The position numbers and the translations under genes are program-made. A DNA stretch of 64,000 bases from CALBPI01 sp039027435 (GTDB taxonomy: Bacteria; Pseudomonadota; Gammaproteobacteria; Steroidobacterales; Woeseiaceae), in the NCBI GenBank assembly GCA_039027435.1, contig JBCCKF010000007.1:156197-220196 (forward strand). Direction: 5' to 3'. How positions within the stretch are numbered: the first letter of the stretch is position 1; every line of letters starts with the position of its first letter. Of the stretch, positions 1-8,539 are shown piece after piece. Below the pieces are notes generated by a model. The model saw only the letters and a program-made list of their open reading frames with translations. It made no database searches and was not told where the DNA came from.

Positions 1-2
1 CT

Positions 3-155
3 CTCTGGGCAATAGGCGCCGGTGCAGATCGCTTTGACGAGTTCACACGGACGGATCTGAAGGCTGCCGAGCTTTGGGGCGAGCAGTACGGATGGGATGG
101 TGACTTTGTCGAGAACACGGCCGTGTTCCACGTGATGGACGGAGCGCTTCGGTAG
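3..155 (+). CDS. C-terminal end of an unidentified protein (partial)
   Basis: An open frame runs in from the left edge and stops at TAG 153-155, leaving about 50 codons. The peptide is soluble-looking and acidic (DRFDEFTRTDLKAAELWGEQ) and ends in HVMDGALR. There is no membrane segment and no motif I can assign to a family. Codon choice is GC-rich like the rest of the window, so I take it as a real gene end, but the start and function lie outside the window. The roughly 190 bases that follow, up to the tRNA gene, show no further gene. Confidence 0.5.
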   Translation, partial: LWAIGAGADRFDEFTRTDLKAAELWGEQYGWDGDFVENTAVFHVMDGALR

Positions 156-346
156 ATCTGGCGTTGGGGACGCTCCGGTAGACCCCTGAACCACTGGAGC
201 ATCGAATTGGTAGCGTGTTCGCCAACGCTGCAACGTCGCCCGAAGGTTTATAAGTCTGGTATTGCAGTAATCAATATACGTCGCAGCGCTGACGCAGGAT
301 TACGGCTCTGACGACAGCATTCCAGATTCTTGACTCGAAAAAGAAA

Positions 347-422
347 TGGTGGCCAGGGGCGGAATCGAACCACCGACACGCGGATTTTCAATCCGCTGCT
401 CTACCAACTGAGCTACCTGGCC
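347..422 (-). tRNA. tRNA-Phe (GAA anticodon)
   Basis: Read on the minus strand, the 76-base gene folds as a complete cloverleaf. The acceptor GGCCAGG pairs with CCTGGCC, the D stem is GCTC/GAGC, the anticodon stem GCGGA/TCCGC encloses a TTGAAAA loop (anticodon GAA), and the T arm has TTCGATT between GGTGG and CCGCC. Discriminator A and an encoded CCA complete the 3' end. A TTGACT/TGTAAT promoter with 17-base spacing lies about 50 bases upstream. It is a single tRNA, not part of a cluster, and no integrase or repeated 3' end suggests use as an attachment site. Confidence 0.97.
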
Positions 423-471
423 TTTCAGGTTTGTCCGGCAGAGAACCTGCCAGCCATCAGAGTGGTCGCGT

Positions 472-500
472 ATTACAACCGCGTGTCTTCGCCGAGTCAA
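472..500 (-). promoter_or_regulatory. Sigma-70 promoter of tRNA-Phe
   Basis: On the minus strand there is a -35 box TTGACT (495-500), exactly 17 bases, then a -10 box TGTAAT (472-477), followed by a GC-rich ACGCGACC discriminator typical of stable-RNA promoters. It points into the tRNA-Phe gene, whose 5' end is at 422. Confidence 0.8.
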
Positions 501-556
501 TAGCGACAGGCATTTAGGCCCGATTTGGGCCAATTTCGAAGAAATTATGTCCGGCG

Positions 557-583
557 TGTCGTAATCGGCCTCGCCCGTTCGTC
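557..583 (+). promoter_or_regulatory. Possible ECF42-type promoter
   Basis: TGTCGT (557-562) and CGTC (580-583) are separated by 17 bases and lie 35 bases before the YCII gene. ECF42 sigma factors, as I recall the family, use a TGTCGA-like -35 and a CG(A/T)C-like -10. The match would mean that the downstream sigma factor drives its own operon. The motif is short, so this is a suggestion. Confidence 0.4.
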
Positions 584-618
584 CTCTATCATGTAACCCA
601 CAAAAAAGGAGCGAACTC

Positions 619-975
619 GTGGAATACGTGATGTTGATCTACAACTCGGAAGAACGCTGGGAAGCCTTGTCGGAGGCCGAACAGGGCAAGATCATGGCCG
701 CCCACCAAGCGATCATGGAGCAATCCGAGAAAGAGGGCACCTATCGCGGCGGCAACCGGCTGCTGGATGTGATCTCCGCCACCACCGTGCGAAACCATGA
801 CGGCAAGATCACCGTCACCGACGGTCCCTTCGCCGAGACCAAGGAGCAACTGGGTGGCTACTACGTGTTCGAATGCGATTCGATCGACACCGTGATCGGC
901 TATGCCGCGCAGCTGCCGCATGACGACGTCGGCTCGGTCGAGATCCGGCCGGTCTTCCCGGACCCGATGGCATGA
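619..975 (+). CDS. YCII/DGPF-domain protein
   Basis: This 118-residue protein is a single YCII-fold domain. The hallmark segment TDGPFAETKEQLGG near residues 68-81 is the DGPF signature; the N terminus EYVMLIY is the first beta strand of the fold. The start is GTG at 619, behind a good AAGGAG ribosome site. It overlaps the following sigma-factor gene by four bases (ATGA), so the two are translationally coupled. DGPF proteins are the usual genomic partners of ECF42 sigma factors; their biochemical role is not established, and a small-molecule-binding or YciI-like role is the usual guess. Family assignment is secure, function is not. Confidence 0.88.
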   Translation: MEYVMLIYNSEERWEALSEAEQGKIMAAHQAIMEQSEKEGTYRGGNRLLDVISATTVRNHDGKITVTDGPFAETKEQLGGYYVFECDSIDTVIGYAAQLPHDDVGSVEIRPVFPDPMA

Positions 976-2189
976 GCACCCCCGGCGCAGCGCTCAAGGC
1001 CGCTCGACCCAGAGCTGTCGCCGCGTTGCGGCGGTTTTCCGGTGACCTGGATGCCGCAGAAGACGCCTTTCAGGACGCCGCCGAACAAGCCCTTCTGAAA
1101 TGGCCTGAAGATGGCCTGCCCGACAACCCCACTGGTTGGTTGATCCAGGTCGGGCGCAACCGCCTGATCGACCAGGCCCGGCGCGGGCGCTTCCAGACCG
1201 AGCTCAACGAGGACCCGGCGACGGCCGCCGAGGACGACGACCCGAAGCGCCTCGACGACGACGTGCTGCGCCTGATCTTCACTTGCTGCCACCCCGCGAT
1301 TAATGAACAGGCGCAACTCGCCCTGACGCTCAAGATCATCGCCGGGCTCTCGACCCGCGATCTGGCACTCGCGTTCCTGACCTCGGTGCGCACGATGGAA
1401 CAACGCATCGCAAGAGCCAAACAGAAGATCCGCGAGGCAGGCATCCCGTTCGCATTGCCACCGGAGCGCGACCTGCCCGAACGCCTGAACGCGGTGCTGG
1501 CGACGATCTACCTGATCTTCAACCAGGGCTACAGCGCCCGCAAAGACGGCGTGGCCGACCCGCGCACCTGCGAAGAGGCCATCTGGCTCGCCCGATTGCT
1601 GCGCCGCCTCTACCCGAGCCACGAAGAACTCGCCGGCCTGCTCGCGCTCATGTTGCTGCAACACGCCCGCCACCCCGCACGGGTGCGTGACGACACACTG
1701 ATCGCGCTCGACGAACAAGACCGAAGCCTCTGGCGCACCGACCTGCTGACCGAAGGCACCACCCTCATCAAGCACACCCTCGCCCGCAAAGCACCAGGGC
1801 CGTATCAAACCCAGGCTGCGATCGCCGCGCTGCACGGCGAGGCACACACCGCGGTCGACACCGACTGGCGACAGATCGCCATGCTCTACGCCATCCTCGA
1901 AGAACAACTGCCGAACCCGGTGGTGACATTAAATAGAGCGGTCGCCATCCTGCATGCCGGCGACCCGGAAACCGCGAACGCATTGCTGCAACAGCTCGAA
2001 GCCGAACACGCCGATCGCATGCAACACTACGTGCCGTTCCTCGCCGCGCGTGCGCACGCACTACACAGTATCGCGGGCAACCATTCTGACGCGGCGACGA
2101 CATATATAAGGGCCGCGATCGAAGCATCGGATAACCCTGAAGAACGACGCTTTCTGGAAGGTCGTATCGAGGTCTATCGCAACGCCTGA
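972..2189 (+). CDS. ECF42-type RNA polymerase sigma factor with long C-terminal extension
   Basis: 405 residues. The first 165 or so are a sigma-70 region 2/4 pair: AAEDAFQDAAEQALLKWP and GWLIQVGRNRLIDQARR form region 2, and LTLKIIAGLSTRDLALAFLTSVRTMEQRIARAKQKIR forms the region 4 helix-turn-helix. The remaining 240 residues are a helical, TPR-like extension (LIFNQGYSARKD, LARLLRRLYPSHEELAGLLALMLLQHAR, VVTLNRAVAILHAGDPETANALLQQLEAE), about twice the size of an ordinary ECF factor. ECF42 factors lack an anti-sigma factor, and the extension is thought to control activity. None is encoded nearby, which fits. The gene begins inside the YCII gene (ATGA overlap). Confidence 0.9.
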   Translation: MSTPGAALKAARPRAVAALRRFSGDLDAAEDAFQDAAEQALLKWPEDGLPDNPTGWLIQVGRNRLIDQARRGRFQTELNEDPATAAEDDDPKRLDDDVLRLIFTCCHPAINEQAQLALTLKIIAGLSTRDLALAFLTSVRTMEQRIARAKQKIREAGIPFALPPERDLPERLNAVLATIYLIFNQGYSARKDGVADPRTCEEAIWLARLLRRLYPSHEELAGLLALMLLQHARHPARVRDDTLIALDEQDRSLWRTDLLTEGTTLIKHTLARKAPGPYQTQAAIAALHGEAHTAVDTDWRQIAMLYAILEEQLPNPVVTLNRAVAILHAGDPETANALLQQLEAEHADRMQHYVPFLAARAHALHSIAGNHSDAATTYIRAAIEASDNPEERRFLEGRIEVYRNA

Positions 2190-2331
2190 CCCAGATACGG
2201 AAGAACGCCGGAATCCGAGTCTAGATATCGTCCATGGTCACTCAAGACCAAATGACAGCGTTAGCTGGGATACGCTACGCTCGCGCGACAGTAACCATCA
2301 AAAGAAAAACCAACCTCAGGATGTGCGACCT

Positions 2332-4350
2332 GTGAAACCCAGAAACCTGCTTGCGGCGCTGTGCGCTGCGCTCGCCTTATTCGCGCTTGGCCCGGTGTCG
2401 ATCGCCGATTCAAAGGCCATCCAACCCATCCCCGCCGACGTCATCGTGCGGCCCACCAAACACAGCAATTTCATCCTGAGCCCCGACGGCCGACGCCTAT
2501 GCAACATCCTGCTGCAGGACGGCAAGCAAAGACTGGTCTTCACAGACATTGCGACGGGTAACGTCGACGCAAACGTCAGACTGAACGGGCCCGAAATCGA
2601 GAATCTACAGTGGATGGACAACAAGACTATGTTGTTCATGGTGGGCAACACGCTCAACACGTTGAGATACGGGTCCTGGTCGATCAGGCGAATTTTGAAG
2701 TACGACTCTATACCCGGCGGAGGCGTGTTGACGCGCAGCGAGGCCTTGAGCAAATACGCAAGCTGGGACGTCGTCAACCCACTCAGCGATGACCCAGACT
2801 ATGTGTTGGTCTCCGCGAAGAACCGGAGGGGAGTCTCGTCGATTTACAAGATCGACATCTTGACGGGCGACTTGGAGATGATCGCCGACGGCAAACCCAT
2901 GAAGGCATCGGCCTGGGTAACCGACATGGACGGTAGACCCGTCATGGCCATTCACGAAAACCAGCGAGGCGGCGTAGAACACTTTATCGCCTCGCCGAAG
3001 AAACGCGGCAAGTATGTTCGCCACGACGAGTTGCATAAGAGCGGCCCCATCAAACTCGACTACGACGGTGCGGGTTTTCTTGCACCCAGAGCCCAAGTTA
3101 TTCGTTACGGTCACGATGAACGCTCACTGTTTGTCGCCGAGAACCTGACCAGCGACCGGTTTCGTCTCATTGAATACGACCCTATCGCCGGTGAAATCAA
3201 GCGCACGATTTTCGAAGACCTCAAATACGATGCAGTTGATCCAAACGGATTCCATGAAGTCATCCTCGATGGCAACGGGGATGTTCTGGGCGTGGGCTAC
3301 ACCCGCGAACAACCGGAAGTGTTCTGGGCAAACGACAGCATGCGCGCCCTGCATGAGACCATAAGAGAACGAGCAAACGGCGATCGCGTCTACATAGCAG
3401 ATATCAGTGGTGAGACTGGCATGGCGCTCGCGCTGCTGTCAGACGAAGCCGGGCGCGCAAAGGTCGCGTTCTTCGATCTCGATACCAATGAGTTGCGAGT
3501 CCAGACAGAGCTCTCCACTCACCTCGACGACTATGTGCTGCCCATCACAGAGACCATCAGCTACCCGGCACGCGATGGGTATGAGATTGAAGCGTTCCTC
3601 ACACTACCGCCCGATGCCAACGGTGAACCATTGCCTCTAATCGTCATACCTCACGGCGGACCATTTGCACGCTCCGACGCGTCCCCGGACCCACACAGAC
3701 AGTTCTTCGCATCCCATGGCTATGCAGTCATTGATCCAAACTTCCGCGGCTCCACGGGTTACGGCCGTGCACACATCGAACAAGGCCTCAAAGGGCTGAG
3801 CGAGATCATGATCGATGACATCGTCGATGCCACCTCCTGGGCGATAGAGGAAGGCATCGCAGACGCAAACAACATCTTCATCATAGGAGCGAGCTACGGC
3901 GGGTTCGCAGCACTCATGTCGCCTTTGCGCTACCCGGATCGCTTTGCCGGACTCGTAGCACATGGGCCAGTGACTGATCTGACGCGCCATATGAGATATC
4001 TGAAAAGAGAAGATCGACAGTTCGCCTACGACTACTGGAATACAGTGGTCGGCGACTACCGCGACGAGAGATCAGCCCTGATCGACGCCTCACCAATAAC
4101 TCACGTAGGCAACCTCACCACACCACACCTGATATTCCACGGCGCACGCGATGACATCGTCGACGTTGAGCAGACAGAGATCCTGGAGGCTGCCCTCCAA
4201 GAAGTTGGCATCGTACCCAACATCCGCATTCTCGAGCGCACCGGTCACGACTTCGGAGAACCCGCCGACCATGTCTTCTTCCTTGAACGCACACTTTCTC
4301 ACCTCGAAAAGTGGCGCCGTGAACCACAATCAGAAGTAAACCTGCCATGA
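2332..4350 (+). CDS. Exported S9 family prolyl oligopeptidase-like peptidase
   Basis: About 672 residues with a signal peptide (MKPRNLLAALCAALALFALGP) ending near residue 28, so the enzyme should act in the periplasm or outside. The N-terminal half is a beta-propeller-like region (SPDGRRL, FDLDTNEL); the C-terminal alpha/beta hydrolase domain carries the full triad. Ser521 lies in GASYGG, Asp607 in GARDDIVD and His639 in RTGHDF, with HGGPFA forming the usual oxyanion region. The family cleaves short peptides. I prefer GTG 2332 because AGGA at 2318-2321 is correctly spaced for it; GTG 2323 is almost on top of that site. The stop overlaps the next gene (ATGA), so both are made from one message. 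Confidence 0.88.
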   Translation: MKPRNLLAALCAALALFALGPVSIADSKAIQPIPADVIVRPTKHSNFILSPDGRRLCNILLQDGKQRLVFTDIATGNVDANVRLNGPEIENLQWMDNKTMLFMVGNTLNTLRYGSWSIRRILKYDSIPGGGVLTRSEALSKYASWDVVNPLSDDPDYVLVSAKNRRGVSSIYKIDILTGDLEMIADGKPMKASAWVTDMDGRPVMAIHENQRGGVEHFIASPKKRGKYVRHDELHKSGPIKLDYDGAGFLAPRAQVIRYGHDERSLFVAENLTSDRFRLIEYDPIAGEIKRTIFEDLKYDAVDPNGFHEVILDGNGDVLGVGYTREQPEVFWANDSMRALHETIRERANGDRVYIADISGETGMALALLSDEAGRAKVAFFDLDTNELRVQTELSTHLDDYVLPITETISYPARDGYEIEAFLTLPPDANGEPLPLIVIPHGGPFARSDASPDPHRQFFASHGYAVIDPNFRGSTGYGRAHIEQGLKGLSEIMIDDIVDATSWAIEEGIADANNIFIIGASYGGFAALMSPLRYPDRFAGLVAHGPVTDLTRHMRYLKREDRQFAYDYWNTVVGDYRDERSALIDASPITHVGNLTTPHLIFHGARDDIVDVEQTEILEAALQEVGIVPNIRILERTGHDFGEPADHVFFLERTLSHLEKWRREPQSEVNLP

Positions 4351-6299
4351 AATCGATCCTTGGAGTGGTCGCTGTGACGATCGCAATCGCCTCGACGACG
4401 TCAATTGCCGACTCCCTGACGCTCGGTGACCTTCTGCGGCGTGATCGCTTCTATGAAGTCTCGCTATCACCAGACGGCAAACACATCGCGTATGTCAGAT
4501 GGGAAGCAGACAAGCTCGAGTATTTCTTCCGCGTGATGAAGCTTGAGGATAAGGCTGTGATTCTCGAGATGAATCTCGGTGGGGCAGGCGCTAACTCGAT
4601 TGACTGGCTCGATAACAAGAACGTGATCGCAAATGACGGGAGCGTTTTCCAAATTCCGATAGGCGGCCTCACACCAACGCCGTTGTTGACTGGGATTCTG
4701 AATGAAGACAAGCGCCGCTTTGGCAGCAGCGTATTTCAAGAGAAGTTCGATGGCTTTTGGTACGAAGGCCATCTGCCGGGCGACGAGGAACACATTCTGG
4801 TCGGTTCGCACAACAGAAAGCGCTATGCCCGTATTCACAAGGTGAACGTCTACACCGGCGTTTTCACGGATATTGTCGATGGTAATAAGGCAAAGGTTAA
4901 AACGTGGGTACTGAACAACGTCGGCCAACCGGTCATCGGTGTTCGGGAGAAAGCCGGTGAGCACACCTATATGATCCGAGTGGACGGTAAGTGGAAAGCG
5001 CACGACGATGTGCACGAGGGCGGTGAGATACAACTAAACCACTCGAGCCACCCGCGCAACGGTTCGGCGAGGTTGATCGCAGCGCTGGACAACGACCGAG
5101 ATGTCCTCGTATCGATCAAGGACAATGCGGGGCGCTACGCATCCGTGGTCGTGTACGACGTTATCGCCGGCGTGGTCAAGAACACCTTCCACGAGGATGA
5201 TCGTTACTCGTTGCGCTTGAGCGAAAATGCCTTGACCGTGATTCGCGACGAGCGCAGCCGACTGCCAATTGCTCTGAACTACGCTGCCCACGACTACACC
5301 TCTTTCGTCGCGGAGCCGAACATGCGTGTTGCACAAGAATTGGCGCAGGCAGCCTATCCCGGACTACCAGTACAGGCGCTCAGTGGCGTCGCGACAGTAA
5401 ATCGCTGGTTGTTTCGAGTCTTGGATGCGACCCACGGCAACACGTTTGTCCTGGTGGATCCGGATGCGGAAGTTCCGGTCACTGAACTATTCAATGAACG
5501 CTCGCGCCGCGCCAAGGCTCAAATGCCTGAGTTGGAAGTGCTCAAGATCAACGCCCGTGATGACGTTGCGTTAGATGCGTATCTGTGGACGCCACCGTCT
5601 GATGTCGATCATTTGGCGCCAGTGATCGTTGCCCAACACGCACCACTCGGACGACACTACGCGTGGTTTGACCCTGACATTCTGTATCTCGCGGGTCAGG
5701 GGCATCCGGTGCTGCAAATCAATCCACGAGGCGTCAGTGGTTACGGCGAAGCAAAACGCGTAACAGGGCTTTCGGATGGTCAACGCCAACTGCTGAACGA
5801 CATCGAAGATGCAGCGGCTTGGATACGCAAACACACGGAGTCGAACGATCTGTTCGCGTTCGGTATGAATATGGGCGGTCTGGCTATCTACTCGCTGGCG
5901 ATAGAGTCGCCTGAGCTGTTCAATGCGATCGCCATCTATGGCGCACCATTGGACTTGAAGGCGCTTGACGAGCGCTATGCGCTAGCTGAGGCCCCAGCGA
6001 GCCGCGACTACCTCAGGCTGATGGTGGCGGACGAGAAGAAGCAGCTGAAAGCAATGGGACTGATGTCTCCCATGCAGACCATTGAGACGCTCCAAACACC
6101 GACCTTTATGGTTTATGCAGAACGGAATGCCGTAATTCCCTATGAGGAGTTTGACGATTTCGTGAGCATTGCGGACCGGAAGGAAGTTCCGCTGCAGCAT
6201 CGCACAATTCCCTACCGGCTCACCGGCATGCAGGACCCAGCCGTGCGCGAGCAATACCTCGATCTCATCCTTCGGTTTTTCCGGCGAAACAGCTCGTAA
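4347..6299 (+). CDS. Exported S9 peptidase-like protein lacking the catalytic triad (pseudopeptidase)
   Basis: 650 residues with signal peptide (MKSILGVVAVTIAIASTTSIADS). It has the same propeller-plus-hydrolase layout as the preceding gene, including SPDGKHIAYVRWE near the N terminus and the INPRGVSGYGEA segment that matches DPNFRGSTGYGRA upstream. The catalytic positions are all replaced. The nucleophile motif reads GMNMGG (Asn508 for Ser), the acid position reads AERNAVI (Asn594 for Asp), and the His position reads LTGMQDP (Met628 where the upstream protein has TGHDF). The frame is open throughout with normal codon use, so it is not a decayed gene. A binding, chaperone or regulatory partner of the active peptidase is the simplest reading. 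Confidence 0.8.
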   Translation: MKSILGVVAVTIAIASTTSIADSLTLGDLLRRDRFYEVSLSPDGKHIAYVRWEADKLEYFFRVMKLEDKAVILEMNLGGAGANSIDWLDNKNVIANDGSVFQIPIGGLTPTPLLTGILNEDKRRFGSSVFQEKFDGFWYEGHLPGDEEHILVGSHNRKRYARIHKVNVYTGVFTDIVDGNKAKVKTWVLNNVGQPVIGVREKAGEHTYMIRVDGKWKAHDDVHEGGEIQLNHSSHPRNGSARLIAALDNDRDVLVSIKDNAGRYASVVVYDVIAGVVKNTFHEDDRYSLRLSENALTVIRDERSRLPIALNYAAHDYTSFVAEPNMRVAQELAQAAYPGLPVQALSGVATVNRWLFRVLDATHGNTFVLVDPDAEVPVTELFNERSRRAKAQMPELEVLKINARDDVALDAYLWTPPSDVDHLAPVIVAQHAPLGRHYAWFDPDILYLAGQGHPVLQINPRGVSGYGEAKRVTGLSDGQRQLLNDIEDAAAWIRKHTESNDLFAFGMNMGGLAIYSLAIESPELFNAIAIYGAPLDLKALDERYALAEAPASRDYLRLMVADEKKQLKAMGLMSPMQTIETLQTPTFMVYAERNAVIPYEEFDDFVSIADRKEVPLQHRTIPYRLTGMQDPAVREQYLDLILRFFRRNSS

Positions 6300-6318
6300 A
6301 AGTAATCGGACCTGTTCA

Positions 6319-6334
6319 TCAGGGAAAACCCTGA
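6319..6334. repeat. Short stem-loop after the S9 pair
   Basis: TCAGGG-AAAA-CCCTGA is a perfect six-base-pair stem with a four-base loop, 20 bases past the stop of the pseudopeptidase. No T-run follows, so it is at most a weak terminator or an mRNA-end structure. Confidence 0.35.
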
Positions 6335-6508
6335 GTGGTCGCTTTGGAACACCCACCAATGGGCTGTTTTGCGCAATCCGCCAGCTCACCGTGTTCAGGA
6401 CACAATGAACATGAGTTCGGCAGACCATATCGCGACACTAGACACCGGTTATTGAGTGATTCTCGACTGCGAATGCACAAAACTCCCATTTGCGTGATTG
6501 CGCCCGCT

Positions 6509-6543
6509 ACACTCAGCGCACGGAGCTGGGGGGCTCCGAGTGT
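6509..6543. repeat. Nested inverted repeat upstream of the TetR gene
   Basis: The inner arms CGGAGC (6521-6526) and GCTCCG (6533-6538) flank a six-base loop. Immediately outside, ACACT (6509-6513) can pair with AGTGT (6539-6543), with a bulge of seven bases on the left side. It lies 43 bases before the TetR start, where an autoregulatory operator or a leader hairpin would be expected. The asymmetry argues for RNA structure rather than a dimeric operator. Confidence 0.3.
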
Positions 6544-6585
6544 GTGCATCGGCCGTGCGGGCCGACCAGGGGTGGGGGAAAAGTC

Positions 6586-7221
6586 GTGCGCCACAAAGCG
6601 CGTGTTGATGAAGGCAAGCTGCCGATTCTTTCGGAAGAGCTCGCCTCGAATGTTGTTCTCAGAACCGCAGCAGAGTTGTTCCTTGAGAACGGCCTCGCGG
6701 CAACCAAACTCGTTGATATCGCGAATGCGGCTGGTGTGAGCTATGCCGAGGTCTTCGATCAGTATGGCAATCGCGAAACGATTTTTCGTTTGATCGTCGA
6801 CCACGAAGTCGTGGCGATGCGGGCGCCTTTCCTTGAGGCGATTCCCAAATTTGAAACCGCGATCGCCGCGGCGAGATTCGCTGCACAGCGCCAACACGTG
6901 TTAATGACGCGCACCATCCTGCCGCGACTGGCACAACTCGTGATAACCGAGGCCGAAACGCTGCCTGAAATCAAAGACACTTTGTTGACCCCGGACGGTC
7001 AGGAGCTGATTCAGGCCGTCGGCGAGTTTTCGATGCGCGGTCTTCAGATGCGTGGACTGGTCCGCGAGGACATGAATGTGTCGATCGCGGTGCGGCAGTT
7101 CTATGGTCTGATCAACCAGGCGTTCAATCATGAGCCTATGCTCACCGGCAAACAGATCGATAATCTCGACGAATATATTGAAGACTGTTGCCAGTGGTTC
7201 GTTGAGCGCTACGGCGCATAA
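6586..7221 (+). CDS. TetR/AcrR family transcriptional regulator
   Basis: About 211 residues. The N-terminal DNA-binding domain is clear at residues 20-60: VVLRTAAELFLENGLAATKLVDIANAAGVSYAEVFDQYGNRETIFRLIVD, with the family's helix-turn-helix followed by the recognition helix and the Y(x)GNRE(x)IF segment. The helical C-terminal part, which would bind ligand, is not diagnostic. I choose GTG 6586 because GGGGGAAA lies just before it; the upstream in-frame ATG 6490 would add a proline- and cysteine-rich tail with no counterpart in the family. It reads toward egtB-egtD with only 56 bases between, so control of ergothioneine synthesis or co-transcription is possible. The inverted repeat at 6509-6543 may be its site. 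Confidence 0.85.
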   Translation: MRHKARVDEGKLPILSEELASNVVLRTAAELFLENGLAATKLVDIANAAGVSYAEVFDQYGNRETIFRLIVDHEVVAMRAPFLEAIPKFETAIAAARFAAQRQHVLMTRTILPRLAQLVITEAETLPEIKDTLLTPDGQELIQAVGEFSMRGLQMRGLVREDMNVSIAVRQFYGLINQAFNHEPMLTGKQIDNLDEYIEDCCQWFVERYGA

Positions 7222-7277
7222 CTTTGACCTTTCTGGGGCCGCTCTCTACCCTTGGCACATAGACCAAGGGGAAATTT

Positions 7278-8525
7278 ATGGCAGCCGCGGCCGGCGCCAA
7301 TACAACTGAACAGTCGTTGCATGAACGCTTCCGCGAAGTCCGCGCGCGGTCGGTGCAAATCGCAAGTTGGCTGGAGCCCGAAGACTGCGTCGTGCAGTCC
7401 ATGCCGGACGTCAGCCCCACGAAGTGGCACCTCGCGCATGTCACCTGGTTCTTCGAACAATTCGTGCTGATCCCGAATGGCGATTACACGCCTTTCAATG
7501 AGCAATTCCTCTTCCTGTTCAACAGCTATTACAAAAGCGCGGGCGACATGCACTCGCGCCCGCAGCGTGGGTTGTTGTCTAGGCCAACATTGTCAGAAGT
7601 GTTGCGCTACCGAGAGTATGTTGATGCCAGCATGATGGCGTTGCTGGGTCGAGAGCTGACCGACGAGACGCTCGCCGTCATCACCGTCGGTCTGGAGCAT
7701 GAACGACAGCATCAGGAGCTCGCGCTCACCGACATCAAACACGTGCTCTCGTGCAATCCGCTCATGCCGGCTATGCGCGACGACCTGCGTTCAACGTCGG
7801 GCGCCGCACGCGGACTGAACTATCGGCGTTTCGCGGGCGGCATCCACGAAATCGGCATGCCGGTCGACAGCGACACGTTCAGCTACGACAACGAAACACC
7901 ACGCCATGAAGTGCTAGTCCGCGACTTTGAAATCGCGACGCGACTGATCACCAACGCCGAGTGGCAAGACTTCATCGACGACGGTGGATACGACCAGTCG
8001 GGGCTGTGGCTGTCCGATGGCTGGGCGACCGTCGAGGCGCAACGCTGGCAAGCGCCGCTGTATTGGAACACCGAGAACGACACGCAGTTCACGCTGGGCG
8101 GCGATCGCGAAATTGATCCGAACGCGCCGGTGACCCACGTGAGTTTCTACGAAGCGGAAGCCTTCGCCCGTTGGGCAGGCGCGCGTCTGCCCTCGGAGGC
8201 CGAGTGGGAGATCGCCGCACGCGAACACCCGATCACCGGCAACTTCTTCGAAGATGACCACTGGCATCCGCAAGCGAGCGACACCGAACAATGGTACGGC
8301 GATGTCTGGGAATGGACCGCATGCTCGTATGCACCCTATCCGGGCTTCAAGCCGCTCGCAGGTTCGCTCGGTGAGTACAACGGCAAATTCATGTGCAACC
8401 AGATGGTCGTGCGCGGCGGCTCATGCGTTAGCGCGGCCGATCATCTGCGCGCCACCTATCGTAGCTTTTTCTATCCCGACCAACGCTGGCAGTTCCTCGG
8501 TCTGCGACTGGCGCGAGACGTCTGA
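7278..8525 (+). CDS. egtB: Ergothioneine sulfoxide synthase EgtB
   Basis: 415 residues, the normal length. The N-terminal DinB-like domain supplies the iron ligands: histidines in TKWHLAHVTWFF (51 and 54) and the HxxxHxE motif LEHERQHQEL (His141, His145). The C-terminal half is a formylglycine-generating-enzyme fold (NAEWQDFIDDGGY, FARWAGARLPSEAEWEIAAR, VRGGSCVSAADHLRATYRSFF, GLRLARD). The enzyme is a non-heme iron oxygenase joining trimethylhistidine (hercynine) to a cysteine donor. I cannot tell from sequence alone whether the donor is gamma-glutamylcysteine or free cysteine. No egtC or egtE is in the window. ATG 7278 follows AAGGGGA. It lies 14 bases before egtD and forms an operon with it. 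Confidence 0.93.
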   Translation: MAAAAGANTTEQSLHERFREVRARSVQIASWLEPEDCVVQSMPDVSPTKWHLAHVTWFFEQFVLIPNGDYTPFNEQFLFLFNSYYKSAGDMHSRPQRGLLSRPTLSEVLRYREYVDASMMALLGRELTDETLAVITVGLEHERQHQELALTDIKHVLSCNPLMPAMRDDLRSTSGAARGLNYRRFAGGIHEIGMPVDSDTFSYDNETPRHEVLVRDFEIATRLITNAEWQDFIDDGGYDQSGLWLSDGWATVEAQRWQAPLYWNTENDTQFTLGGDREIDPNAPVTHVSFYEAEAFARWAGARLPSEAEWEIAAREHPITGNFFEDDHWHPQASDTEQWYGDVWEWTACSYAPYPGFKPLAGSLGEYNGKFMCNQMVVRGGSCVSAADHLRATYRSFFYPDQRWQFLGLRLARDV

Positions 8526-8539
8526 GAACCGGAGCCTCA

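Noticed and set aside
300..533. Minus-strand frame covering the tRNA-Phe gene
   Set aside because: It is an open frame through a tRNA and its promoter; the tRNA explains the sequence.
900..1907. Large minus-strand frame opposite the ECF42 gene
   Set aside because: It is antisense to a clearly recognised sigma factor; it results from GC-rich codon structure.
6335..6739. Plus-strand frame of 134 codons overlapping the TetR start
   Set aside because: Most of it lies in a different frame of the TetR gene and intergenic DNA, with no motif; a shadow.
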